Assembly (NCBI RefSeq): GCF_013409345.1
Contig: NZ_JACCBB010000002.1
Coordinates: 110,615-174,614, forward strand
Reading direction: 5' to 3'
Length of the DNA stretch: 64,000 nt
From: Kineococcus aurantiacus
Lineage (GTDB): Bacteria > Actinomycetota > Actinomycetes > Actinomycetales > Kineococcaceae
The notes under the pieces: generated by a model
Seen by the model: the letters and a program-made list of their open reading frames with translations, nothing else
Databases searched by the model: none
Told to the model about the DNA's origin: nothing
Shown here: in pieces, positions 19,016 through 28,162 of the stretch
How the letters are laid out: each line of letters starts with the position of its first letter
Numbering within the stretch: position 1 is the first letter of the stretch
Position numbers and translations under genes: made by a program

Positions 19016-20115
19016 GCGGCGTGGGCCGGCAGCAGTCCACGAGCGGTCGATCGCGCGCGCTCGAGGACCTGTCGGCCTGCTCGCCGCCGGTGACCTTCGC
19101 CCTCGTCGGGTACGGGGAGGGCGGGCGGTACTTCCACGCCCCCGTGATCGCTGGTGCCGCCGGCGCCCGACTGGGCTTCATCGTGACTGGCAGCCCTGAG
19201 CGCAGCGCCCAGGCGGCGGCCGAGCACCCGCAGGCCGAAGTGGTGCCATCGCTGGCGGAGGCCGTCGCCGCGGGGGCGCAAGCCGTCGCCATCTCGACCC
19301 CGGTGGCAACGCACTCGCAGCTGACCGACCAAGCCATCGCTCTGGGAGTGCCTACCGTCTGCGACAAGCCGTTCGCCTTGGACGCCCGCGCCGCGCGAGC
19401 CAGCGTGCAGCGTGCACGCTCCACGGGTGTCCTGCTCAGCCCCTGCCAGAACCGACGCTGGGATTCCGACTTCAGAACGTTGCGGCGCGTGTTGGCCAAC
19501 GGCGAGCTGGGGCAGGTCACGCGCCTGGAGTCCGCGCTGGAGCGCTGGGCCCCTGCCGAGCCGGTCATCGCTGGCGGTGGCTTGCTGCGTGACTTCGGCA
19601 CGCACCTGGTGGACCAGGCGCTGGTGCTCTTCGGGCCGGTCGAGTCCGTCGCGGCGCAGACCAGCGGAGGCGATGGCTGTGAGCGCGAGGCGCGCCTGCA
19701 GCTGCAGCACGTGAACGGTGTGGTCAGCGAGCTGTCCGCGTCGCTGGTGCAGCCGGCTCCCGCGCCCCGGTACCGCCTCACCGGGACTGCTGGCAGCTTC
19801 GTGCTCGAGGCGCCGCTGGACGTGCAGGAGGCGCTCTTGTTGGCCGGGCGCACTCCTGGTGTTGAAGGCGATGCCTGGGGTGTCGAGCCGCCCAGCCGCT
19901 GGGGGGCGGTGGTGCTGGGTGATGGGCCCGCGCGCCGGGTGCCGAGCGAGCCCGGCCGTTGGCCGGACTTCTACGCCGCTTTCGCCCGCGCGGTTCGCGG
20001 TCGAGGGCCCGTCCCGGTCGACCCGGCGGACGCGATCGCCACGTGCGAAATCTTGGACGCCGCTCGCCGGGCGGCCCGCAGCGGCGCAACGGTGCGACTG
20101 CCCACTCACGCGTAG
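19012..20115 (+). CDS. Gfo/Idh/MocA family oxidoreductase (coupled partner)
   Basis: 367 aa from the GTG at 19012, whose first bases overlap the upstream stop as GTGA. The Rossmann start is FALVGYGEGGRYFHAPVI and the family lysine is in CDKPFALDARAA. The substrate domain has LLRDFGTHLVDQAL. The FHAPVI start resembles the scyllo-inositol dehydrogenase/YdgJ-type branch, but I cannot assign a substrate. A longer frame from 18913 overlaps the neighbour and lacks a ribosome-binding site. A strong terminator follows. Confidence 0.85.
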   Translation: MSGVGRQQSTSGRSRALEDLSACSPPVTFALVGYGEGGRYFHAPVIAGAAGARLGFIVTGSPERSAQAAAEHPQAEVVPSLAEAVAAGAQAVAISTPVATHSQLTDQAIALGVPTVCDKPFALDARAARASVQRARSTGVLLSPCQNRRWDSDFRTLRRVLANGELGQVTRLESALERWAPAEPVIAGGGLLRDFGTHLVDQALVLFGPVESVAAQTSGGDGCEREARLQLQHVNGVVSELSASLVQPAPAPRYRLTGTAGSFVLEAPLDVQEALLLAGRTPGVEGDAWGVEPPSRWGAVVLGDGPARRVPSEPGRWPDFYAAFARAVRGRGPVPVDPADAIATCEILDAARRAARSGATVRLPTHA

Positions 20116-20198
20116 CCGACCGCTGGGTCGACCCGCGGGTCGGCCCGCGGGTCGGCGCAAGGTCGGCGTGGAGTCGGCGTGCCGGTCATGGGACCGAA

Positions 20199-20231
20199 GA
20201 AGGGCCGGACAGTCTCCACGTCCGGCCCTTC
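20199..20231. terminator. Bidirectional hairpin terminator
   Basis: Perfect 12-bp arms GAAGGGCCGGAC and GTCCGGCCCTTC with a 9-nt loop. It lies between two convergent genes ending at 20115 and 20280. Confidence 0.8.
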
Positions 20232-20279
20232 TCGTCACCACGACCCGAGCGACCGTCCCCCTGGCGGTCCCGGATCGCC

Positions 20280-21287
20280 TCAGCCGTCGATGCGCACCAC
20301 CGCACCGTCGGCCGCCGATCGGCGGGCGGCGTCGGCGATCACCAGTGCCGCGCGCCCGTCCTCGAACGTCGGACTCGTGGACTTTCCTCCCCGGGCCAGT
20401 TCGACAAACTCGGCCAGCTCCTGGGCGTACGCGGTGGCGTAGCGTTCCAGGAAGAACTCCACGTACGGCCGTCTCGCCTCCACGGCCCGGGCAGTCGAGA
20501 CACTCACCAGACTGGAGGGTGCGTTGGACACCGTGAGCGAGCCTTCAGCACCCACGACCTCCAGACGCTGGTCGTACCCGATCCGGCTACGTCGGGAGTT
20601 GGTGATGGTGGCGATGGCCCCAGAGGCAGCGCGCAGCACGACGACGACGCTGTCGAAGTCACCGTGTTCGCGAGCACCCTCGTCGAACAACTGAGCGCCC
20701 GTCGCGCTGACCTCCACGATGTCGCCGAGGAAGAAGCGAGCCATGTCGAAGTCGTGGATCGTCATGTCGCGGAAGATTCCGCCGGAGACCGCGATGTACT
20801 CAGCCGGCGGCGGCCCCGGGTCTCGGCTGACGATCGACAGGTGCTCCGGCTCACCGATCTCCCCCGCCGCCACCCGCGCCCTCGTCTCCGCGAAAGCCGG
20901 GTCGAAGCGCTGGTTGAATCCGAGCGCGACAGGCACCTGGCTGGCCGCCACCTTCGGACGCAAGGCATCGACCTTGGCGATGTCTAGATCGATGGGCTTC
21001 TCGCACAGCACCGGCAACCCCGCGTCCAGGCAGGCCTCGATGAGGGCGACGTGAGTCGGGGTGGGAGACGCGACGACCACTGCGTCCAGCTCACCCGAGG
21101 CCAACAGCCGCTCAGGTGAGTCCGTGGCCCTTCCTCCGTGTCGGGACGCCACCGCCTCGGCGCCCCCGACGAAGGGGTCAGCGACCCAGGCGAGCGTCGT
21201 GTCCGGGTTGGCGGCGATGCTCGCTGCGTGGACCTGGCCGATGCGGCCAGTGCCAATCAACCCGAAACGCAAAGGATCTTCCTGCAT
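20280..21287 (-). CDS. iolG: Inositol 2-dehydrogenase-like Gfo/Idh/MocA oxidoreductase
   Basis: 335 aa from the ATG at 21287 behind GGAGG. Motifs are those of IolG: FGLIGTGRIGQVHA, CEKPIDLD, NQRFDPAF and GGIFRDMTIHDFDMARFFLGD. IolG oxidises myo-inositol (or related cyclitols and hexoses) to the 2-keto form with NAD. It ends the co-directional gene array that includes an IolD-like gene, and a shared dyad lies 67 nt upstream. Reliable IolE, IolB, IolC or IolJ genes are not in the window, so the classical pathway is not complete here. Confidence 0.82.
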   Translation of the reverse strand: MQEDPLRFGLIGTGRIGQVHAASIAANPDTTLAWVADPFVGGAEAVASRHGGRATDSPERLLASGELDAVVVASPTPTHVALIEACLDAGLPVLCEKPIDLDIAKVDALRPKVAASQVPVALGFNQRFDPAFAETRARVAAGEIGEPEHLSIVSRDPGPPPAEYIAVSGGIFRDMTIHDFDMARFFLGDIVEVSATGAQLFDEGAREHGDFDSVVVVLRAASGAIATITNSRRSRIGYDQRLEVVGAEGSLTVSNAPSSLVSVSTARAVEARRPYVEFFLERYATAYAQELAEFVELARGGKSTSPTFEDGRAALVIADAARRSAADGAVVRIDG

Positions 21288-21354
21288 ATCCACCTCCGTA
21301 GGTTCGTGGATCGGTGCTCCATGACCAGGGTGTTCCCGCTCGCAGAGCCTGACG

Positions 21355-21371
21355 TGTACCAAGGCGAGACA
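21355..21371 (-). promoter_or_regulatory. Shared 17-nt dyad, site 5 (iolG promoter)
   Basis: TGTACCA-AGG-CGAGACA, 67 nt upstream of the iolG-like start. The right half differs by one base from that of site 17744-17760. Confidence 0.55.
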
Positions 21372-21555
21372 GCGCACTGGGGCGGCGCGCATCGGGCTAG
21401 GGTGCAGACCGCATCGGCCACGAAGTCGGAGTTGCTCCTATGGCTGGACTCGCCCGTTGCCAGGAGGAGAGCCCCTGCGCGAACGTCACGTCGCCAGTCG
21501 ACTCGCCACCCGTCTGACTCGGCCCAGGCACGGGATGCCGCACCCACGGCTGGAG

Positions 21556-21595
21556 CGCCGCGGGGGCTCGAGGTCGACCCCGATCCCCCGCGGCG
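21556..21595 (-). terminator. Hairpin after aldehyde dehydrogenase
   Basis: Perfect 11-bp arms CGCCGCGGGGG and CCCCCGCGGCG with an 18-nt loop, starting 8 nt past the stop of the dehydrogenase gene. Confidence 0.65.
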
Positions 21596-21603
21596 TAGGC
21601 GTC

Positions 21604-22959
21604 CTACTGCGCGAAGCGGAAGAGCTTCTTGTTCGCGAACTCCAGCATGCCCACCTTGCCCAGCTCGCGGCCATAGCCCGACTTCTTGACGCCGCCGAAG
21701 GGTACGTCGGGACCACCGATGCCGGCGGCGTTGATGAACACCATGCCGGTCTCCAGCTGACTGCCTACGCGCTCAGCCCGCGCCAAGTCCTGGCACATGA
21801 TGACCGATCCGAGCCCATAGGGCGAGGAGTTGGCCAGCTCAATGGCTTCCTCGTCACTGGAGACGCGGTACAGCTGGGCGACGGGACCGAACAGCTCTTC
21901 GCTGTAGACGTCCATGCTCGGCGTGACGCCGCCGATGACGCTCGGCGTGTACACGTTGCCGCGAGGTGCGTTGTCACCCACCAGGAGGTCTGCACCCTGA
22001 TCGAGTGCGGCCTGGACCTGCGCGGCCAGCGTCCGGGTGGCCGATTCCGACGAAAGGGGCCCGTAGTCACCGTTCTCGTACGACTGGGCACCGATGGCTG
22101 CCGTGAACTTGGCAGCGAACTCGTCGAAGTACTCATCCAGGACGACGACGCGCTTGGAACCCATACAGCTTTGACCGGTGTTGTCCATCCGGCCGGCCAC
22201 GGCGTGCTTCACGGCGTTGTCCAAGTCGGCGCCATCGAGCACGAGGAAGACGTCGGAACCACCGAGCTCGAGGACGCACTTCTTCAAGGCCCTACCCGCC
22301 TGCTCGGCAACGATCGCACCGACGCGCTCGGATCCGGTGAGGGAGACACCCTGCACCCGGTCGTCCGCGATGACGGTCGACAGCTGAGCGTGACTGGCGA
22401 AGACGTTGACGTAGGCGCCCTCGGGGAAGCCGGCGTCGTCGAACAGTTGCTGCAACGCCAGCGCCGATTCGGGGCACTGACTGGCGTGCCGCAGGATGAT
22501 CGTGTTGCCCAGGATCAGATTGGGTACCGCGAATCGGGCGACCTGGTAGTAGGGGTAGTTCCACGGCATGATACCCAAGACCACGCCGATCCCCTGGTAG
22601 CGGAAGAAGCTCCTTAGGCCATCGGCGGTGTGCAGCTCCTCATCGGCCAGCCACTCCTCGGCGTTGTCGGCGAACGCGGCGCAGATCTTGGCGGAGAACT
22701 CGATCTCCCCGATGCCCTGGGACAAGGGCTTGCCCATCTCCCGGTTGATGATCTTGGCCAGCTCGTCCTGACGCTGGCTGAACAGCTCCGAGAGCCGGCG
22801 GGCAAGGGCGGCGCGCTCGCGGACGCTAGTGCGACGGGCCCATCCCTGGTAGGCGGCGTGGGCCGAAGCCAGCGCGGCTTCGACCTGCTCGTCCGTGCTC
22901 TCGGGGTACTCAGCGAGCTGTTGGCCCGTGGCCGGGTCGGTGACGGTGAACGTTCCCAT
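21604..22959 (-). CDS. NAD(P)-dependent aldehyde dehydrogenase (succinate-semialdehyde type)
   Basis: 451 aa from the ATG at 22959 behind AGGAGG. The fold signature is GIMPWNYPYYQVARF, the catalytic Glu is E231 in LELGGSD, and the catalytic Cys is C265 in NTGQSCMGSKR. Length and the PWNYP and FGGVKKSGYGRELG motifs fit the GabD-like branch that oxidises succinate semialdehyde or similar aldehydes. It does not look like a CoA-acylating methylmalonate-semialdehyde dehydrogenase (IolA). It lies between iolD and iolG and has its own terminator. Confidence 0.88.
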   Translation of the reverse strand: MGTFTVTDPATGQQLAEYPESTDEQVEAALASAHAAYQGWARRTSVRERAALARRLSELFSQRQDELAKIINREMGKPLSQGIGEIEFSAKICAAFADNAEEWLADEELHTADGLRSFFRYQGIGVVLGIMPWNYPYYQVARFAVPNLILGNTIILRHASQCPESALALQQLFDDAGFPEGAYVNVFASHAQLSTVIADDRVQGVSLTGSERVGAIVAEQAGRALKKCVLELGGSDVFLVLDGADLDNAVKHAVAGRMDNTGQSCMGSKRVVVLDEYFDEFAAKFTAAIGAQSYENGDYGPLSSESATRTLAAQVQAALDQGADLLVGDNAPRGNVYTPSVIGGVTPSMDVYSEELFGPVAQLYRVSSDEEAIELANSSPYGLGSVIMCQDLARAERVGSQLETGMVFINAAGIGGPDVPFGGVKKSGYGRELGKVGMLEFANKKLFRFAQ

Positions 22960-22979
22960 TCGTAGTCCTCCTCGATCAC

Positions 22980-22996
22980 TGTGCGCTTCCTGCACC
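22980..22996 (-). promoter_or_regulatory. Possible shared dyad, site 6 (weak)
   Basis: TGTGCGC-TTC-CTGCACC, 20 nt upstream of the aldehyde dehydrogenase start. It shares the TGTGC/GCAC ends with site 12342-12358 but lacks the CCA core, so it is the weakest of the set. Confidence 0.3.
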
Positions 22997-23057
22997 CGGC
23001 GGTCCTGCCCGGTCGCCGAAGCCGACCGGCGAGCCGGTCGCGTGTCCTGGCTCCGGC

Positions 23058-23079
23058 GGCGGCAGCCGACGCTGCCGCC
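23058..23079 (-). terminator. Hairpin after iolD
   Basis: Perfect 9-bp arms GGCGGCAGC and GCTGCCGCC with loop CGAC, about 40 nt past the iolD stop. A second perfect inverted repeat, CGACCGGC/GCCGGTCG, lies at 23023-23040. Confidence 0.6.
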
Positions 23080-23120
23080 CCCGGGTGGGCCGCCGGTGGA
23101 TCCCGGCGGCGCGGGGCAGG

Positions 23121-25076
23121 TCAGGCCTGGCCGTCCGGTACGGTCGTCGTCCCGTAGTACCGCTGACGCTGGCGCCCTTGGCGGTGCTTAGCACCACCTT
23201 CCAGCGTCTCCGGACGCTGGGAGGTCATGGCCGCCCCGACGTCCCAGAAGGCACCGTTGCCCGTAAGGAAGCGCCACGGCTCCACGTGCGCGACGATCAC
23301 CGCCGGCCGGTCCTCGACCGCGCGCGCCTCCTTCAGAGCCAGCGTGAACTCCTCGATCGTCTTCGTCGTCCAAGAGGCCGCCCCGAAACTTGCGGCGTTC
23401 GCGGCGATGTCCACCGGAACGACCGCGCCGTCGAGTCGACCGGTCTGGGCGTTCGCCTCGCGCAGCTGGGTGCCGAACTCGTGGTCGGGGCCGCCCTTGG
23501 CGACCTGCAGCGGCCAGATGCACTGGTGTCCACTGTTGTCGACGATCACGACCGTGATCTTCTGCCGCAGCTGCACTGCAGTGATCAGCTCAGTCGGCTG
23601 CATGTAGTACGTGCCATCACCGATCAGGACGAAGACTTCACCCTCGGTGTCACCGCGACCCAGCTTGGCACCCAAACCAGCGGGGATCTCGTGGCCCATG
23701 CAGGAGTTGGCGTACTCAAAGTGGATCTCGGTGCCGTTCGAGGTGTCCCACGCCTTGTGAACGCCTTCGACGACGCCACCGGACCCCAGCACCAGGGTGT
23801 CGTGCCCGTCCACGTGTGCGTTCAGCTGAGCGATGACCTGAGCCTGGCTCATCAGTTCGCCGGGGAAGTCCTGCAGATCGTGCGCGAGGTTGTCGGCCGT
23901 GACCTGCTGGGCTGCGCTGACGGCGTCATTCCAGGTGGCGTCGGCGTGGTAGCCGACCGCCGCCAGACCTGTGTGCAGCGAGGTCAGGGACAGACGGGCA
24001 TCGCCCACGACGGGGAAGGACCCCATCTTGTGCGCATCGAAGGAACTGACGTTCAGGTGTACGAAGCGCACGTCGGGGTTCTCGAACAGCGAGTGCGACG
24101 CGGTGATGAAGTCCTGCAGGCGGGTACCGACGCTGATCACGCAGTCGCTACGCTGAGCCAACTGGTTGGCGCCGACCGTGCCGGTGACCCCCACGCCACC
24201 GACGTTGAGGTCGCTGACCGGGCCGCTGCCTTTGCCGGCGTAAGTCTCGGAGACAGGGATGCCGAAGTCGTCGCTGAAGCGGGCGAGCTCCTCGGAGGCG
24301 GCCGAGTACCGGACGCCACCTCCGGCGATGATGAGGGGATGCTTGGCGTTGCGGATGATCTCGATCGCGCCGCTGATCTCGTCCTCAGCGGCCGGGCGGC
24401 GCCGGATGTGCCAGACCCGTGGGGTGAAGAACGCCTCGGGGAAGTCGTACTCCTCACCCTGGATGTCCTGCGGGAGGCAGACGACGACCGCTCCGGTCTC
24501 CACCGGGTCCGTCAGGACTCGCATGGCCTCCGGCAGGGTCGACAGCAGCTGCGAGGGGGTGGTGATCCGGTCGAAGTAGCGGCTGACCGGGCGGAAGCAG
24601 TCGTTCGCCGACACGTCCCGCTCGACGGGGTGCTCCACCTGCTGCAGCACCGGGTCACCCTTGCGGTTGTTGATGATGTCAGCGGGGAAGAGCAGGACCG
24701 GCAGTCGGTTGGTGGTGGCGGTGGCTGCCCCAGTCACCATGTTGGTCGACCCCGGCCCGGCGGAGGCGGTACATGCCAGGGTCGAGGCCCGGTTGTTGGC
24801 TCGTGCGTAGCCGATGGCCGCGTGGACCATCGACTGCTCGTTCTTGCCGGGGTAGAACGGGAAGTCGCTGCCGTACTCGTCGGTGGCCTGAGCCAACCCG
24901 ACCGAGTTGCCGTGCCCGAAGATGCCGTAGAGGCCCGGGATCAGCCGTCGGCGGACCCCGTCGAGCTCGCTGTGCTGCACCTGCAGGTACTCGACGATCG
25001 CCTGCGCAACGGTGCGCCGGCGCGTGCCGGCGGGCGCCGCGTCGGTGCCGGTGTCGACGGCCGTTGTGCTGCTCAT
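23121..25076 (-). CDS. iolD: IolD-like TPP-dependent cyclic diketone hydrolase
   Basis: 651 aa from the ATG at 25076 behind AGGAG. It has the three-domain TPP enzyme layout: an N-terminal Pyr domain with catalytic Glu80 in YPGKNEQSM, a central domain with IIAGGGVRYS, and a PP domain with IGDGTYYMQPTELITAVQ and VDNSGHQCI. The closest recognisable family is 3D-(3,5/4)-trihydroxycyclohexane-1,2-dione hydrolase, which opens the inositol-derived ring. Length (about 640) fits. The missing inositol partner genes mean the real substrate may be another cyclic 1,2-diketone. It follows the PucR gene after 127 nt containing a shared dyad. Confidence 0.82.
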   Translation of the reverse strand: MSSTTAVDTGTDAAPAGTRRRTVAQAIVEYLQVQHSELDGVRRRLIPGLYGIFGHGNSVGLAQATDEYGSDFPFYPGKNEQSMVHAAIGYARANNRASTLACTASAGPGSTNMVTGAATATTNRLPVLLFPADIINNRKGDPVLQQVEHPVERDVSANDCFRPVSRYFDRITTPSQLLSTLPEAMRVLTDPVETGAVVVCLPQDIQGEEYDFPEAFFTPRVWHIRRRPAAEDEISGAIEIIRNAKHPLIIAGGGVRYSAASEELARFSDDFGIPVSETYAGKGSGPVSDLNVGGVGVTGTVGANQLAQRSDCVISVGTRLQDFITASHSLFENPDVRFVHLNVSSFDAHKMGSFPVVGDARLSLTSLHTGLAAVGYHADATWNDAVSAAQQVTADNLAHDLQDFPGELMSQAQVIAQLNAHVDGHDTLVLGSGGVVEGVHKAWDTSNGTEIHFEYANSCMGHEIPAGLGAKLGRGDTEGEVFVLIGDGTYYMQPTELITAVQLRQKITVVIVDNSGHQCIWPLQVAKGGPDHEFGTQLREANAQTGRLDGAVVPVDIAANAASFGAASWTTKTIEEFTLALKEARAVEDRPAVIVAHVEPWRFLTGNGAFWDVGAAMTSQRPETLEGGAKHRQGRQRQRYYGTTTVPDGQA

Positions 25077-25162
25077 GCCTTCTCCTAGTCCGTGCTTCAT
25101 CGTCGACTCGGTCGTGCGATGGGTTCTAGCGGCCAGCGTTCCACCGGCCGCGCGGATGGGGG

Positions 25163-25179
25163 TGTGCCAAATTGACACG
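25163..25179 (-). promoter_or_regulatory. Shared 17-nt dyad, site 7 (iolD promoter)
   Basis: TGTGCCA-AAT-TGACACG, 86 nt upstream of the iolD start and inside the PucR-iolD gap. It contains a GTGcCAAATTGaCAC inverted repeat. Confidence 0.55.
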
Positions 25180-25203
25180 AGGTCGTGAAGAGGGGGCAAG
25201 CGG

Positions 25204-26757
25204 TCAGGACCGGTCCATCAGCGGGGTCGCCACGGTGGCGAGCCACAGCTCGAAGAGATCACGGTAGGACTTCAGATCACGGTCGACGAGCTGCTCAATG
25301 CGCTTGAGCCGGTAGGTCAAGGTGTGCTCGTGAATGAAAAGCTCAGCCGCTGAGGGCCGTACCCGGCCCTGGTTCCGGAAGTAGACCGTCAAGGTGCGCA
25401 GCAGCTCGCCGTCGTTCTGAGCGTCGTACTCCATTAAAGGGCGCAAGACCGCGCCGGCCAGCTCCTTGATCGTCTGCACGTCAGGATTGAGCCAGCGGGC
25501 CAACCCCTGCTGCTGATCGGCCAGGACCACGCTTGGCTCAGCCGACTCGTTGGCCAGGGTGAGCGACCAGACGGCCTGCCGACGTAGTCGGGCCAGCTCG
25601 CCGGGGTCATCGCAACGGGAGCTGACGCCCAGGTCCACTGCCAAGTGGATGGCCATCTCACGCAGGTTGGGCTCGTCGCGGTCGACGACGGCCAACAAGA
25701 CGCCTTGCCGAAGGAGCAGCAGGTGCGGGATGTCGCGGTCGCAGAGCCAGTCGCGGACCCACTGCTCGGGCACCAGGTGTCCCGTGCGTCCTGCGATGGC
25801 GAGCACGCGTAGGCCGCGGGAAGGGTCCAGCCCGAACCTGGACAGGCGCTTGCGGTGATCTTCGCTCGCGGCGGGGGCGTCCAGTGCGCTCGCCAGCAGC
25901 TCGCCGCCTTCACGGTGCAGCGCCTCCCGATGGCGCTGGTCGTCGATGGCGTCCAGCTCGGCGAGCGAGGCGACGTGTTGCAGGGCGGCCAGGCCTCCGG
26001 GGACCGCATCGGTCCGCTCGCGCCCGACGAGGTGGGCGGTGACCCGGTCGCCGACAACCAACGGTATGACGAAGCCGCCGGGGACGACCCGCAGCTCCTT
26101 CGAGGCTGCAGGCCTCGGGTCGAAGGCGAGGTCGTCGGGCATCCACGGCCACTGCGCGAGCAGAGGGCGACCGGCCGGGGACACGAGGGCCAGTCGGTAA
26201 CCGGAGACCCGCTCCAGTTCGGTGTAGAACTTCACCACATCGCTGTCGGGACTGTTGCGCAGCCGCAGGGTCTCAAAGATCTGCAGGTGGCGCGACAGCC
26301 GGCTGCGGGCCGACCTGTCCCGCGCGTTGGCCACCAGGTGCGACAGCTCGACAAAGGGGATCTGCCGGGGGATGCGCAACACGGGGAAGGCTAGGCGGTC
26401 GGCGGTGGCCAGCAGCTCCGGCGTGAGCGTGGGGGATCGCGCACTGACGGCCAATCCAGCGAGGCGGTGCAGGGATAGCCGGGTGAGGTACTCGACCTGC
26501 TCATCGGGTTCGGCGGGGATGCCGAAGCCGTTGACGATGAGCAGCTCACCGCCTTCCAGCCACGGCCCCGGGTCGGCGAGCTCAGAGGTGTGCGTCCACA
26601 GCACGGCGTGGCGGGCACCATCGCCGCCGGCCATCAGCCGCAGCCCCAGGTGCGGCATGGCCACAAGGTCGGCGATGGTGAGGAAGTCCCGTTTGGGGGT
26701 GACTGCCGTCATCGGCGGCCCGGAAGCTGCTGTGGACGGCGTCGAGGTTGCGGACAC
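25204..26757 (-). CDS. PucR-family transcriptional regulator
   Basis: 517 aa. The N-terminal PucR sensor domain is recognisable from FLTIADLVAMPHLGLRLMAG and the WLEGGELLIVNGFGIP segment. A GGDEF-like CdaR region lies in the middle, and the C-terminal PucR-type HTH has the invariant FIHEHTLTYRLKRIEQL pattern. Family members respond to catabolic substrates, notably purine degradation intermediates. The GTG at 26757 has GGAG at good spacing and is preferred over the internal ATG at 26712. It follows a Gfo/Idh/MocA gene by 32 nt and precedes iolD, so it is a candidate regulator of the shared dyads. Confidence 0.88.
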   Translation of the reverse strand: MSATSTPSTAASGPPMTAVTPKRDFLTIADLVAMPHLGLRLMAGGDGARHAVLWTHTSELADPGPWLEGGELLIVNGFGIPAEPDEQVEYLTRLSLHRLAGLAVSARSPTLTPELLATADRLAFPVLRIPRQIPFVELSHLVANARDRSARSRLSRHLQIFETLRLRNSPDSDVVKFYTELERVSGYRLALVSPAGRPLLAQWPWMPDDLAFDPRPAASKELRVVPGGFVIPLVVGDRVTAHLVGRERTDAVPGGLAALQHVASLAELDAIDDQRHREALHREGGELLASALDAPAASEDHRKRLSRFGLDPSRGLRVLAIAGRTGHLVPEQWVRDWLCDRDIPHLLLLRQGVLLAVVDRDEPNLREMAIHLAVDLGVSSRCDDPGELARLRRQAVWSLTLANESAEPSVVLADQQQGLARWLNPDVQTIKELAGAVLRPLMEYDAQNDGELLRTLTVYFRNQGRVRPSAAELFIHEHTLTYRLKRIEQLVDRDLKSYRDLFELWLATVATPLMDRS

Positions 26758-26789
26758 GATCGACTCCGGTCATCCGGCGACAGGCGCGG

Positions 26790-27941
26790 TCAGTCGAACC
26801 GGTAGGGCTCGTGCGGTCCGACCGAAGGCAACGGGCGCGGTCGCTCACACGTGCTGTCCACGTCGACGTGCCGACCCTGGGTCGAGGATGCCTCGAAGGC
26901 CAGTAGGACCTCCAGGACGTGGTACGCGAACTGGCCACCGGTGCGCGGCTCGACACCCGTGCGAATGGCGTGGCCGAATTCCGCCAGACCAATGCCCCGA
27001 TAGGCGTCGTCACGGTGAGTGATGGGCGTCTGACGCCAGTCGCCTCCCCCGGGCGGGGTCATGTCCAGCGCCAGGTCGCCGGGCTCGCCGCGGCGCAGCA
27101 CCGGTGCGCCTGAGAAGTGATCCGGGTTCGGCGCGGCGATGGATCCACTGGTGCCGTAGATCTCCAGGTGGGGCAGGTTGTGGTTCCACACGTCCCAGCT
27201 GACGATCACGGTGGCGACCGCTCCGGACTCGAAGTCGATCGATCCGGTCACGTGCGTCGGCGTCTGGATGTCGATGACTCCTTCGTAGCCTCCGTCGCCG
27301 GTGGGACGTGGGCGGGTCTGCGAAGAGCGGGGCGTGCTGGCTGAGACACGCTGCACCGGCCCGAAGAAGTTGACCAGGTTGGTGATCAAGTAGGGACCGA
27401 TGTCGAGCATCGGACCGGCCCCGGGGCTGTAGAAGGGATCCACGTTGGGGTGCCAGTGCTCGTATCCGCGGCAGGCGAAGGACCCGAAGGCGGCGACGGG
27501 TTGGCCGATCCAGCCGTCATCGATGAGCTTGCGACTGGTCTGCATCCCCGACCCCAGGAAGGTCGTGGGCGCGGACCCGGCGTGCACCCCAGCTGCCCGG
27601 GCAGCCTCGAGGACCTGCTGGGCCTCCGCCAGCGATGTGGCGAACGGCTTTTCCGACAGCACGTGCTTACCGGCCGCGATGGCCTGCAACGACACTGGGG
27701 CGTGGAGCTTAGGCGGGGTCAAGTTGAGCACGAGCTCGACTTCAGGGTCGTCGAGCAGCTCATCGGGTGTCAAGGCCTTGTCGATCCCGTACTGCTGGGC
27801 GCGACCCTTGACCGCTTCGGCGTTGACGTCAGCGAGTGCGACGATGCGAACGTCGGGGTGCACAGCGATCTTGTCCAGGTACTGGTTCAGGACGTTGCCG
27901 ACGCCGACGATGCCGACCCTGATGGGTTCCACTTCACTCAT
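26790..27941 (-). CDS. Gfo/Idh/MocA family oxidoreductase
   Basis: 383 aa. Rossmann start VGIVGVGNVLNQYLDKIAVH, family motif SEKPFATSLAEAQQ, and a C-terminal domain with MLDIGPYLITNLVNFFGPV. It is the fourth family member in the window and belongs to a larger-substrate branch with a Gly/Pro-rich loop near GEPGDLALD. It probably forms a two-gene unit with PucR. The leader holds a 9-bp tandem repeat and a shared dyad. Confidence 0.87.
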   Translation of the reverse strand: MSEVEPIRVGIVGVGNVLNQYLDKIAVHPDVRIVALADVNAEAVKGRAQQYGIDKALTPDELLDDPEVELVLNLTPPKLHAPVSLQAIAAGKHVLSEKPFATSLAEAQQVLEAARAAGVHAGSAPTTFLGSGMQTSRKLIDDGWIGQPVAAFGSFACRGYEHWHPNVDPFYSPGAGPMLDIGPYLITNLVNFFGPVQRVSASTPRSSQTRPRPTGDGGYEGVIDIQTPTHVTGSIDFESGAVATVIVSWDVWNHNLPHLEIYGTSGSIAAPNPDHFSGAPVLRRGEPGDLALDMTPPGGGDWRQTPITHRDDAYRGIGLAEFGHAIRTGVEPRTGGQFAYHVLEVLLAFEASSTQGRHVDVDSTCERPRPLPSVGPHEPYRFD

Positions 27942-27961
27942 TTCGTCCTACCTCTCGCCGT

Positions 27962-28024
<63 letters not shown>

Positions 28025-28081
28025 GGTGACGCCGGGAACGCCTGACGTGCACCATCCTGCGTTGCGGTACTGGTTCTCGTG

Positions 28082-28098
28082 CGTCCCACAACGGGACA
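28082..28098 (-). promoter_or_regulatory. Shared 17-nt dyad, site 8 (Gfo-PucR promoter)
   Basis: CGTCCCA-CAA-CGGGACA, the most symmetric of the set, with perfect GTCCC/GGGAC arms. It is 140 nt upstream of the Gfo start, with the 9-bp repeat array between. Confidence 0.55.
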
Positions 28099-28162
28099 CA
28101 GTCGCCGCGGCGGTCGTCGGCGGGCAGCTGGTGCCGGCGACCGCCGCAGCGAGGCTCGGTCT

